Under the pieces are notes generated by a model, which was given only the letters and a program-made list of their open reading frames with translations, did not search any database and was not told where the DNA came from. From Bog-473 sp036491435 (lineage in GTDB: Bacteria > Actinomycetota > Acidimicrobiia > Acidimicrobiales > RAAP-2), in the NCBI GenBank assembly GCA_036491435.1, contig DASXBZ010000195.1, positions 1-39,168 on the forward strand: 39,168 nucleotides of DNA. The letters run 5' to 3'. Positions 16,372 through 24,186 of this stretch are shown here, in pieces. Within the stretch, counting starts at the first letter, position 1; every line of letters begins with the position of its first letter. A program made the position numbers and the translations under genes.

Positions 16372-17382
16372 TCAGTCGCCGGCGGCGTCCCCGCACACGG
16401 TCTCGACCAACAACCGGCTCACCACGTAGGGGTCCATGTTCGCGTTGGGCCGGCGGTCCTCGATCCAGCCCTTCTTGTCCTTGGCCGTCTGCCACGGGAT
16501 ACGGATCGACGCCCCACGGTCCGACGTCCCGTAAGTGAACTTGGTGTAGTGGGCGGTCTCGTGCGCGCCGGTCAGCCGCGTCTCGATACCGATGCCGTAG
16601 TTCGACACGTGCTCGTCGACACGCTTTCCGAGCGCCTCACAGCCCGCGATGATCGCCTCCCAGCCTCCCTCTTCACGCATGGCCTTGATGGAGAAGTTCG
16701 TGTGGGCGCCGGCGCCGTTCCAGTCACCGAGGATCGGCTTCGGCTCCAACGTCGCGTAGGTGCCGAAGTCCTCTGCGATTCGGAAGAGGAGCCACCGGGC
16801 CACCCACAGCTGGTCGGCGATGACCGGCGGCGGCAAGATCCCGATCTGGAACTCCCACTGCCCCATCATCACCTCGGCGTTCGTCCCCTCGATCGCCAAC
16901 CCGGCGTCGAGGCACGCCTGCGTGTGACGCTCGACGATCTCGCGGCCGGGCATCTTGTCGCCGCCGACGCCGCAGTAGTAGGGGCCCTGCGGCGCGGGGA
17001 ACCCCGCCTCGGGCCAGCCCAGCGGACGGCCGTACTGGAAGAAGGTGTACTCCTGCTCGATGCCGAACCACGGCTCGAACGAGGCGTACTTCTCCGCCAT
17101 TTCGGCGCACGCGCGCCGCGTGTTGGTCGGGTGTGGCGACATGTCGGTGTGCAGCACCTCGCACATGACGAGCTTGTTGTCGCCGCCGCGCAGCGGGTCC
17201 GCACACGTGAAGACCGGCTGGAGGACACAGTCCGAATCGCTGCCCTCGGCCTGGTTCGTGCTCGACCCGTCGAAGCCCCAGATCGGGGGCTCCTTGCCGT
17301 CGGCGACGATCTTGGTCTTGCTCCGGAGCAACGGGCTCGGCTCCGTCCCGTCGATCCAGATGTACTCGGCCTGGTAGCTCAT
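16372..17382 (-). CDS. glnII: glutamine synthetase, type II (eukaryote-like)
   Basis: A 336-residue enzyme joining glutamate and ammonia with ATP to make glutamine in the cytoplasm. Length and motifs are those of GSII, not the 470-residue GSI: IWGFDGSST near 34-42, FGIEQEYT at 106-113, GDWNGAGAHTNFS at 219-231, and RPNANMDPY at 311-319. Metal- and substrate-binding residues appear intact. GSII is the main eukaryotic form and occurs in some bacteria, including rhizobia and actinomycetes, as a second enzyme beside GlnA. The ATG at 17382 has AGGAG 6 nt upstream. A possible nitrogen-control half site lies upstream (see findings). It is a single-gene unit. Confidence 0.95.
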   Translation of the reverse strand: MSYQAEYIWIDGTEPSPLLRSKTKIVADGKEPPIWGFDGSSTNQAEGSDSDCVLQPVFTCADPLRGGDNKLVMCEVLHTDMSPHPTNTRRACAEMAEKYASFEPWFGIEQEYTFFQYGRPLGWPEAGFPAPQGPYYCGVGGDKMPGREIVERHTQACLDAGLAIEGTNAEVMMGQWEFQIGILPPPVIADQLWVARWLLFRIAEDFGTYATLEPKPILGDWNGAGAHTNFSIKAMREEGGWEAIIAGCEALGKRVDEHVSNYGIGIETRLTGAHETAHYTKFTYGTSDRGASIRIPWQTAKDKKGWIEDRRPNANMDPYVVSRLLVETVCGDAAGD

Positions 17383-17522
17383 GAACTCTCCTGTGATGCC
17401 CTTCTCGTGTCGTGTTTGCCGGCCCCGCCACGACGCGCCACACCGGAGCGGGGGTAGGACCCAGTGTCGCCGGACCCTATTTCCTCGCCGTATCGGTTAT
17501 GTGAACCGACGATGAAATCGTC

Positions 17523-18167
17523 CTAGGCGGCGCCGTCACCCCATGGTGCCTTGAACGCGTCCATCCGCACCATTCCGTGCATCACCTGGAGCATCACGGT
17601 GCGGAAGCGCTCCTGCTCCCGCTTCGGATCGTCGGCCCGGGCCATGGCCAGGACGCCGGCCGTCACCGCCCCGAACAGCACGTGGGCCAGCATGTCGATG
17701 TCTTCGACGAGCAGTGCGCCGGCTCCGGCGACCCGGTCCAGCTGGCGACGGATGAGGTCGATCTCGGTGCGCTCCCCCCAGGCCCACCAGTCCTCGAACC
17801 CGAGGGCCGCGGGCCCCTCGACGAAACAAAGCCGCTGGTAGACGGGGTCGGCGATCGTCCCGAGAAAGGCGTCGAACGCCGCCACGATGGCGCTCCAGGG
17901 GTCGGAGGCGGCGGTGGCCGCCTCGTCCACCGTCCGGGCGTTGATCTCCTCCTGGCGTTCCATCACGGCGAGGAAGAGGTCTCGCTTCGAGGCGAAGTGG
18001 TGGTAGATGGCGCCCTTGGTCACCCGGGCCCGTTTGGCCACGGCATCGAGCGAGGTGGCGGCGAAGCCGCTCTCCAAGAAACACGCCGCCGCGCTCTCGA
18101 GGAGCGCCTCGTAGGTGGCCTCGGCGTACTCCTCGCGGCGGGTGCGTGCCGTCTCCATCCCGCGCAT
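17523..18167 (-). CDS. TetR-family repressor, probably of the adjacent MMPL gene
   Basis: A 214-residue regulator. The N-terminal helix-turn-helix is typical: FAATSLDAVAKRARVTKGAIYHHFASKRDLF (quoted in two overlapping parts: FAATSLDAVAKRARV, TKGAIYHHFASKRDLF). The C-terminal ligand domain is helical (ADPVYQRLCFVEGPAALGF and onward). The ATG at 18167 is chosen because GGAGG lies 9 nt upstream; ATG 18158 or an upstream GTG at 18200 are alternatives. It is divergent from the MMPL transporter, and an 8-bp inverted repeat sits on that gene's start, so repression of the transporter is the natural reading. The ligand is unknown, perhaps a lipid or acyl compound carried by the pump. Confidence 0.88.
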   Translation of the reverse strand: MRGMETARTRREEYAEATYEALLESAAACFLESGFAATSLDAVAKRARVTKGAIYHHFASKRDLFLAVMERQEEINARTVDEAATAASDPWSAIVAAFDAFLGTIADPVYQRLCFVEGPAALGFEDWWAWGERTEIDLIRRQLDRVAGAGALLVEDIDMLAHVLFGAVTAGVLAMARADDPKREQERFRTVMLQVMHGMVRMDAFKAPWGDGAA

Positions 18168-18209
18168 CGTACCGATCCTCCTCGTCCCCGACCTGGTCAC
18201 GGCGATTCC

Positions 18210-18238
18210 TTGACAGATCGGGAGACCATCAGAATACT
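18210..18238 (+). promoter_or_regulatory. promoter of the MMPL gene
   Basis: A perfect TTGACA (18210-18215), a 17-nt spacer, and AATACT (18233-18238; four of six). Transcription would begin around 18245-18246, at the GTG used as the start codon. This is the best promoter in the window. Confidence 0.75.
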
Positions 18239-18268
18239 ACATACCGTGAGTAGGTACCGGCGGTATGT
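18239..18268. promoter_or_regulatory. probable TetR operator over the MMPL start
   Basis: ACATACCG (18239-18246) and CGGTATGT (18261-18268) are perfect inverted arms 14 nt apart. Inside, TACCG-G-CGGTA (18255-18265) and GGTACC (18253-18258) form smaller palindromes, so two overlapping dimer sites are possible. The site covers the transcription start and the first codons, which would block initiation. Confidence 0.65.
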
Positions 18269-20573
18269 GGAAGGCACTGAACTCAGGGCGGACGCCGACG
18301 ACGCGTCGGGGACCAGCGCATACCCGACGCAGACGTCGCTCCTCGAGCGGGCACTGCGGCGGCTCGCCCGCGGGGTGCTCGCCCATCGCGTCGCCATCCT
18401 CGTCGTGAGTGGCCTCTTCGTCGTGGTTGCAGCCGTGCTCGGGGGCAACGTGGCGTCGCGCCTCTCCCAGGGCGGCTTCGACGCCAACTCGGAGCAGTCG
18501 GTCCAGGCGGCCGATGTGCTGGCCTCGAAGTTCCACGACGGCGCGGACAACATCGTCCTGCTCGTCCACGCCCGGCACGGAACGGTCGACAGCCCCGAGG
18601 TCGCCGCGGCCGGCCGCGCGCTGACTCGCCGTCTGGCCGCGCAGCCGCACATGGCCAACGTCCAGTCGTACTGGAGCCTCGACGGCCTCCCGGTGCTGCG
18701 CACCCATGACGGGACCAGCGCGCTCCTCGTGGGCCGCATCCTCGGCGATCAGGACCAGATCACCACCCGCGAACCGGCGATCGCCGCCGCGCTCGAGCGT
18801 GCACCCGGCCCGGTCACCGTCCAGGTCGGTGGGTTCGCCACTGCCTTCCACGAGGTGAACAGCGTGGTGGAGCGCGATCTGCTGCGGGCCGAGGCGTTCG
18901 CCGTACCCCTGACGCTCATCCTGCTGCTCTTCGTCTTCGGTTCCCTCGTGGCGGCCGCCATGCCCCTCACGATCGGCGGCGTGGCGGTGATCGGGACCCT
19001 CTTGGCGCTTCGCGTCCTCGACGGCATCACGCCGGTGTCGGTCTTCGCCGTCAACCTGACGACCGTCATGGGCCTCGGGCTCGCGATCGACTACAGCCTC
19101 TTCGTCGTCAGTCGCTTCCGCGAAGAGCTCGCCGGCGGGCGCTCGGTGGCCGAGGCGCTCGAGGAGACGCTGGCGCACGCCGGGCGGACCGTCGCCGGTA
19201 GCGCCCTGACGGTTGCGGCGGCAGTGAGCGCGCTCCTCGTCTTCCCGGTCATGTTCCTGCGCTCCTTCGCCTACGCCGGCATCGCCGTGGCTCTGCTGGC
19301 CGGGCTCGCGGCGCTGGTCGTGCTGCCCGCTGCGCTGGCCGTCATCGGCCCACGCATCAACGCGCTCACCGTGTGGCACCGCTCTGTCCGCCCTCCCGCC
19401 GATGGGCTCTGGTCGAGGGTGGTGCGGCGGGTCATGCGCCGCCCCGTCGTTGTCCTCGTCACCGTGACGGCCGTCCTGCTCGTCGTGGCGTCGCCGTTCC
19501 TGCACCTGCACCTCGGCTACTTCGACGACCGCGTGCTCGGACCCTCGGACCAGGTCCGGCAGGTCGACGACACGCTGCGCACCGAGTTCGGCCAGGGCCA
19601 GACGGATGCCTTGCAAGTCGTCGCGCCCCATACAGGAACCGCGGGACCGGGCGCGCAAGCGGCGTACGCGGCGCGTCTCTCCCGTTTGCCCGACGTCGAA
19701 CGAGTCGACACAGCGTCCGGCGTCTATTTCCGTGGCGTCCGCCTGACCGCGCCGAGCGCGTACCTCGCCCAGTTCGGCGGCAACAGTGGGACGTGGTATT
19801 CCGTCGTCCCGCAAGGGAACGCGCTCTCTGCATCGGGCACCCAACTCGTCCAGGCCATCCGTCACGACCCCGCACCCTTCCCGGTCCTCGTGGGTGGACT
19901 CCCCGCCTCGCTCACCGACTCGACATCGGTGATCAACCACTACCTGCCGTTCGCCATTCTCCTGGTCGCAGCGTTCACCTTCTTATTGCTCCTCTTCCTC
20001 TTCCGGAGCATCTTCATCCCGATCAAGGCGCTCGTCCTCAACGCACTCAGCCTCGGGGCGATGTTCGGCGCCATGGTCTGGATCTTCCAGGACGGTCATT
20101 TCTCGGGACTGCTCGGCTTCACGCCGACGGGCACGCTGGTCGACACCATGCCGGTTCTGATGTTCTGCGTCGCGTTCGGCCTCTCCATGGACTACGAGGT
20201 GTTCCTCGTCTCGCGCATGAAAGAACGTCACGACGCCGGTGCCGCAAACGAGGAGGCGGTGGCCGGAGGGCTGCAATCGACGGGCCGCATCATCACTGCA
20301 GCCGCGCTGCTCATGAGCATCGTGTTCTTCGGCCTCGTGACGAGTGACATCGCGTTCATGAAGCTCTTCGCGGTCGGCTTGACCTTCGCAGTGTTGCTCG
20401 ATGCCTTCGTGATCCGGGGAATGCTCGTCCCCAGCGCCATGAAGCTCGCGGGCGAGGCCGCCTGGTGGCTCCCGCGCCGGCGCCGTGGATCCTCCCCCAC
20501 CTCCGGCGACCGTGCCGACCGCTACCCGATCGATCCCGAGTTCCGCTCGAGGGTCCTCGAACCGCTGCCCTGA
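18246..20573 (+). CDS. MMPL/RND-family membrane transporter
   Basis: A protein of about 775 residues with the two-fold RND layout: one helix, a large extracytoplasmic loop, a bundle of five helices, then the same again. The proton-relay type motifs are GLGLAIDYSLFVVSRFREE in the first half and AFGLSMDYEVFLVSRMKE in the second, each with the Asp-Tyr pair of MmpL proteins. MmpL pumps export lipids, siderophores or drugs; the substrate here is not evident. The GTG at 18246 is favoured: it coincides with the predicted transcription start and lacks an SD, so the message is probably leaderless. GTG 18267 is the alternative. A strong terminator follows the stop. The divergent TetR gene is the likely regulator. 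Confidence 0.9.
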   Translation: MSRYRRYVEGTELRADADDASGTSAYPTQTSLLERALRRLARGVLAHRVAILVVSGLFVVVAAVLGGNVASRLSQGGFDANSEQSVQAADVLASKFHDGADNIVLLVHARHGTVDSPEVAAAGRALTRRLAAQPHMANVQSYWSLDGLPVLRTHDGTSALLVGRILGDQDQITTREPAIAAALERAPGPVTVQVGGFATAFHEVNSVVERDLLRAEAFAVPLTLILLLFVFGSLVAAAMPLTIGGVAVIGTLLALRVLDGITPVSVFAVNLTTVMGLGLAIDYSLFVVSRFREELAGGRSVAEALEETLAHAGRTVAGSALTVAAAVSALLVFPVMFLRSFAYAGIAVALLAGLAALVVLPAALAVIGPRINALTVWHRSVRPPADGLWSRVVRRVMRRPVVVLVTVTAVLLVVASPFLHLHLGYFDDRVLGPSDQVRQVDDTLRTEFGQGQTDALQVVAPHTGTAGPGAQAAYAARLSRLPDVERVDTASGVYFRGVRLTAPSAYLAQFGGNSGTWYSVVPQGNALSASGTQLVQAIRHDPAPFPVLVGGLPASLTDSTSVINHYLPFAILLVAAFTFLLLLFLFRSIFIPIKALVLNALSLGAMFGAMVWIFQDGHFSGLLGFTPTGTLVDTMPVLMFCVAFGLSMDYEVFLVSRMKERHDAGAANEEAVAGGLQSTGRIITAAALLMSIVFFGLVTSDIAFMKLFAVGLTFAVLLDAFVIRGMLVPSAMKLAGEAAWWLPRRRRGSSPTSGDRADRYPIDPEFRSRVLEPLP

Positions 20574-20581
20574 GGCGCGAC

Positions 20582-20613
20582 GGAGGGCTGGAACGATTTC
20601 GTCCCAGCCCTCC
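20582..20613. terminator. strong bidirectional terminator between MMPL and flp genes
   Basis: GGAGGGCTGG (20582-20591) pairs perfectly with CCAGCCCTCC (20604-20613), and the loop can pair further (ACGA with TCGT). It sits between the MMPL stop at 20573 and the flp stop at 20697, two convergent units. Confidence 0.75.
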
Positions 20614-20696
20614 ACGTTGCCCCCCGGCAACAGGACTCCCTCAAAGAGGCAGCCTCGTCGTTCTGTGTAACTTCCGGCGGTGTCCCGCCGGTTCAA

Positions 20697-20924
20697 CTAG
20701 CAGTTGGTTGCGTTCAGACCACCGACGCAGGTGTTGGCGTTGCTGAACAGGCCGGAGATTCCTCCGCCCAAAGCAGCGATCGCAACAACGGCGACGACGG
20801 CGATCAGACCCACAAGCAGCGCGTACTCCACCATGGAGGCGCCCCGCTCCGTGCGGGCACGCTGCAAGAGCGCGCCGTGTGCGCTACGGACCGCGACAAA
20901 CGCGTTGATGAAGTATCCGAGCAT
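20697..20924 (-). CDS. flp: Flp type IVc pilin, copy 1
   Basis: A 75-residue prepilin. The leader is basic and ends in RTERG, then ASMVEYALLVGLIAVVAVVA: cleavage after Gly with Glu at +5 and Tyr at +6, the Flp signature. A hydrophobic helix follows, then a short polar C-terminus with two Cys (NTCVGGLNATNC). The ATG at 20924 has GAGGGGG 6 nt upstream; an upstream extension of the frame has no matching SD. From the cleavage site on it differs from copy 2 at one residue (Gly against His after GGGIS). It would be processed by the prepilin peptidase encoded at 30356 and assembled by the Tad proteins encoded nearby. Confidence 0.93.
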   Translation of the reverse strand: MLGYFINAFVAVRSAHGALLQRARTERGASMVEYALLVGLIAVVAVVAIAALGGGISGLFSNANTCVGGLNATNC

Positions 20925-21003
20925 TACTGTCCCCCTCTTTACCCCGATGAGAGTCGACGGAATGTCGCTCCCGTCTACAAATATCGTCATTTGCCAGGTC
21001 GAA

Positions 21004-21026
21004 TTCCATAGGCTTTTTGACCCAAA
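21004..21026. promoter_or_regulatory. Tad-associated element, diverged copy upstream of flp copy 1
   Basis: CATAGG (21007-21012), six bases, then GACCCAA (from 21019). This resembles the three better copies near cpaB and the tadE genes but is one base shorter. It lies about 80 nt upstream of the flp start. Confidence 0.45.
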
Positions 21027-21092
21027 GACCCTGGGTTCCCTCTGTGTGATTGTCCACGGCTTGCACCACGGACAACTCCCCAGAATGAACAG

Positions 21093-21123
21093 AGGGCTGG
21101 GCCGGCAATGCCGGCCCAGCCCT
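21093..21123 (-). terminator. terminator after flp copy 2
   Basis: AGGGCTGGGCCGGC (21093-21106) and its exact reverse complement (21110-21123) make a 14-bp stem with a 3-nt loop. On the minus strand a T-containing stretch (CTGTTCATTCT) follows. Together with the terminator after copy 1, it makes each flp gene its own transcription unit. Confidence 0.8.
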
Positions 21124-21201
21124 ACCGTTATCCCTTTGGGGAAGGGGGAATATTCCCTTAGGGAAATGCTTTGCAGCTCGATGCGGCCTTAGCCGCTCGA
21201 A

Positions 21202-21429
21202 CTAGCAGTTGGTTGCGTTGAGGCCACCAACACAGGTGTTGGCGTTGCTGAACAGGTGCGAGATGCCCCCACCAAGCGCGGCGATCGCCACAACGGCGAC
21301 GACGGCGATGAGGCCAACGAGCAGTGCGTACTCCACCATGGAGGCGCCACGCTCGGTCCGCGCACGCTCAAGCAAGTTGCCGTGGAAACCACGGACCGCG
21401 AAGAACGCGTTCAGAAACAGCTCAGTCAT
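21202..21429 (-). CDS. flp: Flp type IVc pilin, copy 2
   Basis: A 75-residue prepilin nearly identical to copy 1 after the leader: RTERG then ASMVEYALLVGLIAVV, with Glu at +5. The short pre-sequence differs (MTELFLNAFFAVRGFHGNLL against MLGYFINAFVAVRSAHGALL), so divergence is concentrated in the part removed on maturation. The ATG at 21429 has AGGGG about 9 nt upstream. It is followed by its own terminator. Two pilins with almost the same mature form but separate leaders and promoters could provide dosage or differential expression. Confidence 0.93.
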   Translation of the reverse strand: MTELFLNAFFAVRGFHGNLLERARTERGASMVEYALLVGLIAVVAVVAIAALGGGISHLFSNANTCVGGLNATNC

Positions 21430-21526
21430 TTGAATATTCCCCTCTCTCACCCCAAAGAGGCCCCGGACGGTTGTCCGAAGACTCGTTTGAAGTCCCGTGC
21501 TCATTGTCGACACAGCCCACTCTCAT

Positions 21527-21550
21527 TTCCATAGGCTGAAAGGACCAAAT
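21527..21550. promoter_or_regulatory. Tad-associated element, diverged copy upstream of flp copy 2
   Basis: CATAGG (21530-21535), seven bases, then GACCAAAT (21543-21550). The spacing is the same as in the three good copies. It lies about 100 nt upstream of flp copy 2 and just beyond the LuxR gene stop. Confidence 0.5.
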
Positions 21551-21572
21551 ATCGGCCCGCGACAAGGCGTCC

Positions 21573-22034
21573 TTATTCGATGGTGACCAGGCCCATCACG
21601 ACGGCGCGCACCAGCGCGTGCGTGCGGTTGGTGACATCGAGCTTTTGGAAGATGGCCGCCAGGTGGTTCTTGGTGGTCTTCGGACTGATGTACAACCGCT
21701 GCGAGATCTCACTATTGGTCGCGCCTTCGGCGAGCAGCTGCAGCACCTCGAGCTCGCGCTGGGTCAGCGACCACGGGCCCCATTGACGGTCGTCGTCGAC
21801 GACCCGCCGGTTGGTCGTGTGCGGTTCCCGATAGTCATCGGCGCCCGACCTGAGAACGGTGTCGTCACGGGTAAGGGTCGCGATGGCACCCTGCACTTCG
21901 CGGCCACGATGCACTGTCGTCGAGACTGCCGGCCCGGACACGGAAACCTGCGAATAGAACGTCCATTCGCCCTGGCTCCCGACCGTCTCCGCCGCTGTAG
22001 CGCTCGGCCACAGGATTGAGGCTGTGTTCGTCAT
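21573..22034 (-). CDS. LuxR-type DNA-binding regulator
   Basis: A 153-residue protein. The C-terminal 65 residues are a LuxR/GerE helix-turn-helix: LTQRELEVLQLLAEGATNSE, ISQRLYISPKTTKNHLAAIF, then QKLDVTNRTHALVRAV. The N-terminal 85 residues show no phosphoacceptor receiver pattern and no recognised sensor domain; they are polar and may be unstructured. The ATG at 22034 has GAGGGGG 4-5 nt upstream. It lies between the flp genes and tadC on the same strand, so a role in pilus gene control is likely, and it is the obvious candidate to bind the repeated Tad-associated element. The latter is inference. The 180-nt leader region contains TACAAT (22115-22120, minus strand) and inverted repeats. Confidence 0.85.
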   Translation of the reverse strand: MTNTASILWPSATAAETVGSQGEWTFYSQVSVSGPAVSTTVHRGREVQGAIATLTRDDTVLRSGADDYREPHTTNRRVVDDDRQWGPWSLTQRELEVLQLLAEGATNSEISQRLYISPKTTKNHLAAIFQKLDVTNRTHALVRAVVMGLVTIE

Positions 22035-22151
22035 GGATCCCCCTCATGTCCGCTCCGGGTCAACCGGTGCGGAACCTCCTCCCCACCGGCTCCGGTGAGG
22101 ATTTCCCCCAGGTCATTGTACGACTCGCTCGTCAAACCACAGGTGCGTGAA

Positions 22152-22172
22152 CATTGCGAATTGGGTGCAATG
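22152..22172. promoter_or_regulatory. inverted repeat upstream of the LuxR gene
   Basis: CATTGC (22152-22157) and GCAATG (22167-22172) with a 9-nt spacer, in the gap between tadC and the LuxR gene. The same CATTGC/GCAATG core forms part of the hairpin in the tadE leader (28043-28074). It could be an operator or a terminator for tadC. Confidence 0.35.
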
Positions 22173-22215
22173 GGCCGAAATTCCCACTCCCTCCACGCAG
22201 GTTGTTCGTCTGTTG

Positions 22216-23163
22216 TCAGTGCCCGGCGAAGGCGTGCTTGATCGGCCCGACGATCGGACCCAGCACGATGATCAGGATGGCGGGCAGGAAGCACAGCGCC
22301 AGCGGGAAGAGGATCTTCACGGGCACTTTCGCCGCCTTCTCACGCGCACGCTGCCGGCGCTTGTCGCGCATCTCGTCGGCCTGCGCTTGCAGCACACGAC
22401 CGATGGGCAAGCCGAGAGCGTCGGCCTGTGAGAGCACGACCGCGAATGTGACGAGGTCATCGATGTCGGTACGGAGCTTCATGTTCTCGAGCGCGTCGTG
22501 CCGGGAAAGACCGAGCTCCATTTCGCGCAAGGTCAGCCGAAGCTCCTCGCAGACGGGCGACTCGAACCGCGCGCAGGAGACCTGCATCGCCTGCTCCAGA
22601 CCGAGACCTGCGGCCACCGAAATCGTCATGAGGTCGAGAAGGTCAGGCAGGTCGTTGGTTACCCGCTCGCGCCGGCCCTTAATGCGAAAGCGCAGCCAAT
22701 AGCTGGGGACCAGGCCGCCGAGCATGGGCAGAAAAAGCATGAGCCCCAGGCCGATCTTCACCTTGACGAAGCCGGTCACGAGCATGATCAGGCCGATGGC
22801 GAACCCCGCCATAACGGAGCCCACCTGAATCGCGACGAACTCTTCCGCTCGCACAGAGCCGGTGAGCCCTGCCTTCAGCAGGTCAGCGTGGACGCGGTCG
22901 ATGTCCTGCGACGGGTAGAGGCGGGACAGGCCGTGACGGAGCCCCCGCACCAAGGGGCCGAAGACCCGGCTGACCAGCGGCGTCTGCACCCGGTCGGGCA
23001 GTTGGACCGGTTCGGCATAGACCTCGGCCTCGGTCCCCAATGAGCGGATGAAGTCGAGGCGGTTTTGCGACCGGTGGGTTCGCCACGCCGCCATGCCGAC
23101 GCCGGCGAGACCGAACACCATGAGCGTGATGCCGACCAACGGAACGAAGTACGTCGCGTTCAC
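22216..23163 (-). CDS. tadC: TadC, Tad pilus inner-membrane platform protein
   Basis: A 315-residue membrane protein of the type II secretion F (GspF/TadC) family. One N-terminal helix (YFVPLVGITLMVFGLAGVGM) is followed by a cytoplasmic stretch, paired helices near 110-150, the T2SSF core (LPDLLDLMTISVAAGLGLEQ, with EMELGLSRHDALENM), and a final helix (ILFPLALCFLPAILIIVLGP). It pairs with TadB as the assembly platform driven by CpaF. The start is GTG at 23163 behind GGGGGA, 22 nt after the tadB stop. Confidence 0.9.
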   Translation of the reverse strand: MNATYFVPLVGITLMVFGLAGVGMAAWRTHRSQNRLDFIRSLGTEAEVYAEPVQLPDRVQTPLVSRVFGPLVRGLRHGLSRLYPSQDIDRVHADLLKAGLTGSVRAEEFVAIQVGSVMAGFAIGLIMLVTGFVKVKIGLGLMLFLPMLGGLVPSYWLRFRIKGRRERVTNDLPDLLDLMTISVAAGLGLEQAMQVSCARFESPVCEELRLTLREMELGLSRHDALENMKLRTDIDDLVTFAVVLSQADALGLPIGRVLQAQADEMRDKRRQRAREKAAKVPVKILFPLALCFLPAILIIVLGPIVGPIKHAFAGH

Positions 23164-23185
23164 GAGAACAGTCCCCCTTTCGTTC

Positions 23186-24178
23186 TCAGACCTTGATGTT
23201 GACCATGCGGCGCACGATCCAGAACCCGAGCGCCATGAGCCCCGCTGTGCCGATCAGCACGATCAGACCGGCGCCGTGGAGCATCGGATCGAGGTAGCTC
23301 GGATCCTTCATCTCCAGCGCGAAGACAAGGAACAGCGGGATGGCGAAGAGCACGTACCCCGACATGCGGCCTTCCGCTGACAGTGTCTGCACCTCGCGAC
23401 GGACCTCCTGCCTGGTGCGCATGAAGGAGGCGAGCGTGTGGAGGATCGGCGCCAGCCGGCCACCGGTCGATTGCTGGATACGCACGGCCTCGACGGCCCA
23501 CTTGAGGTCTTCGACGCCTGAGCGCTCCGCCATGTTCTCGAGCGCGACGACCAGGTCGGAACCGACGGCGACCTCGGCCATGACCCGGTCGAGTTCTTCG
23601 GACATAGGTGCCCGGGCGTCCCGGCGGTACATGTCGATGGAACGTTGGAACGTTTGACCACCCTCGACGGACGCCGCCATGAGCGACAGCGCGTCGGGCA
23701 GCTGTTCCTGCATCTTCTTGATCCGCTTGTTGGCCCGGCGGCTCGGTATGTACCACGCGACGATGGCCACCAGCAGGATCGCTGCCACCGAACCAATGAC
23801 GTTCCCGACCAGAAAACCGGCCAGAACGGCCAGCAACAGCGCTGCGCCGGCGCTGATCACGAGGTACTCACCCGCGCGCAACGGAATCGAAGCCCGGTCG
23901 AGACGCTGTTCCAGCGCGCCAGTGGTGTCGATCCGGCCGAAGATCCCGGCGAGTCGGACCGTGAGCGCCGAGAGCTCGCCGTGCTCGGGCGACTCGCTGA
24001 CCACCTCGACCGGCACCGAAGCCGTGCCCATGGTGTCGTCGAGGATCTGTGCGAGCGTGCGCTGACGGGTCCGGACCCGCATGATGATCGCGACCACCGC
24101 GATGGCCAAGCCGGCACCCACGAGAACAGCGGCTAAAAGGGCCCCCGACTGCGAACCGAATTGCAGTGCACCCAGCAT
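23186..24178 (-). CDS. tadB: TadB, Tad pilus inner-membrane platform protein
   Basis: A 330-residue T2SSF-domain protein. It has an N-terminal helix, a cytoplasmic linker rich in Glu and Ser, a membrane pair at about 110-150, the domain core LPDALSLMAASVEGGQTFQR with AVGSDLVVALENMAERSG, and a C-terminal pair of helices (SGYVLFAIPLFLVFALEM and beyond). The ATG at 24178 is the start; GGGAGG lies about 11 nt upstream, inside the end of cpaF, and the gap to the cpaF stop is 8 nt. The longer open frame upstream is a shadow of cpaF. Confidence 0.9.
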   Translation of the reverse strand: MLGALQFGSQSGALLAAVLVGAGLAIAVVAIIMRVRTRQRTLAQILDDTMGTASVPVEVVSESPEHGELSALTVRLAGIFGRIDTTGALEQRLDRASIPLRAGEYLVISAGAALLLAVLAGFLVGNVIGSVAAILLVAIVAWYIPSRRANKRIKKMQEQLPDALSLMAASVEGGQTFQRSIDMYRRDARAPMSEELDRVMAEVAVGSDLVVALENMAERSGVEDLKWAVEAVRIQQSTGGRLAPILHTLASFMRTRQEVRREVQTLSAEGRMSGYVLFAIPLFLVFALEMKDPSYLDPMLHGAGLIVLIGTAGLMALGFWIVRRMVNIKV

Positions 24179-24186
24179 GGTCGGCG

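Noticed and set aside
17577..18245. Upstream extension of the MMPL frame by over 200 codons
   Set aside because: It runs antisense through the TetR gene; the promoter and GTG at 18246 explain the start.
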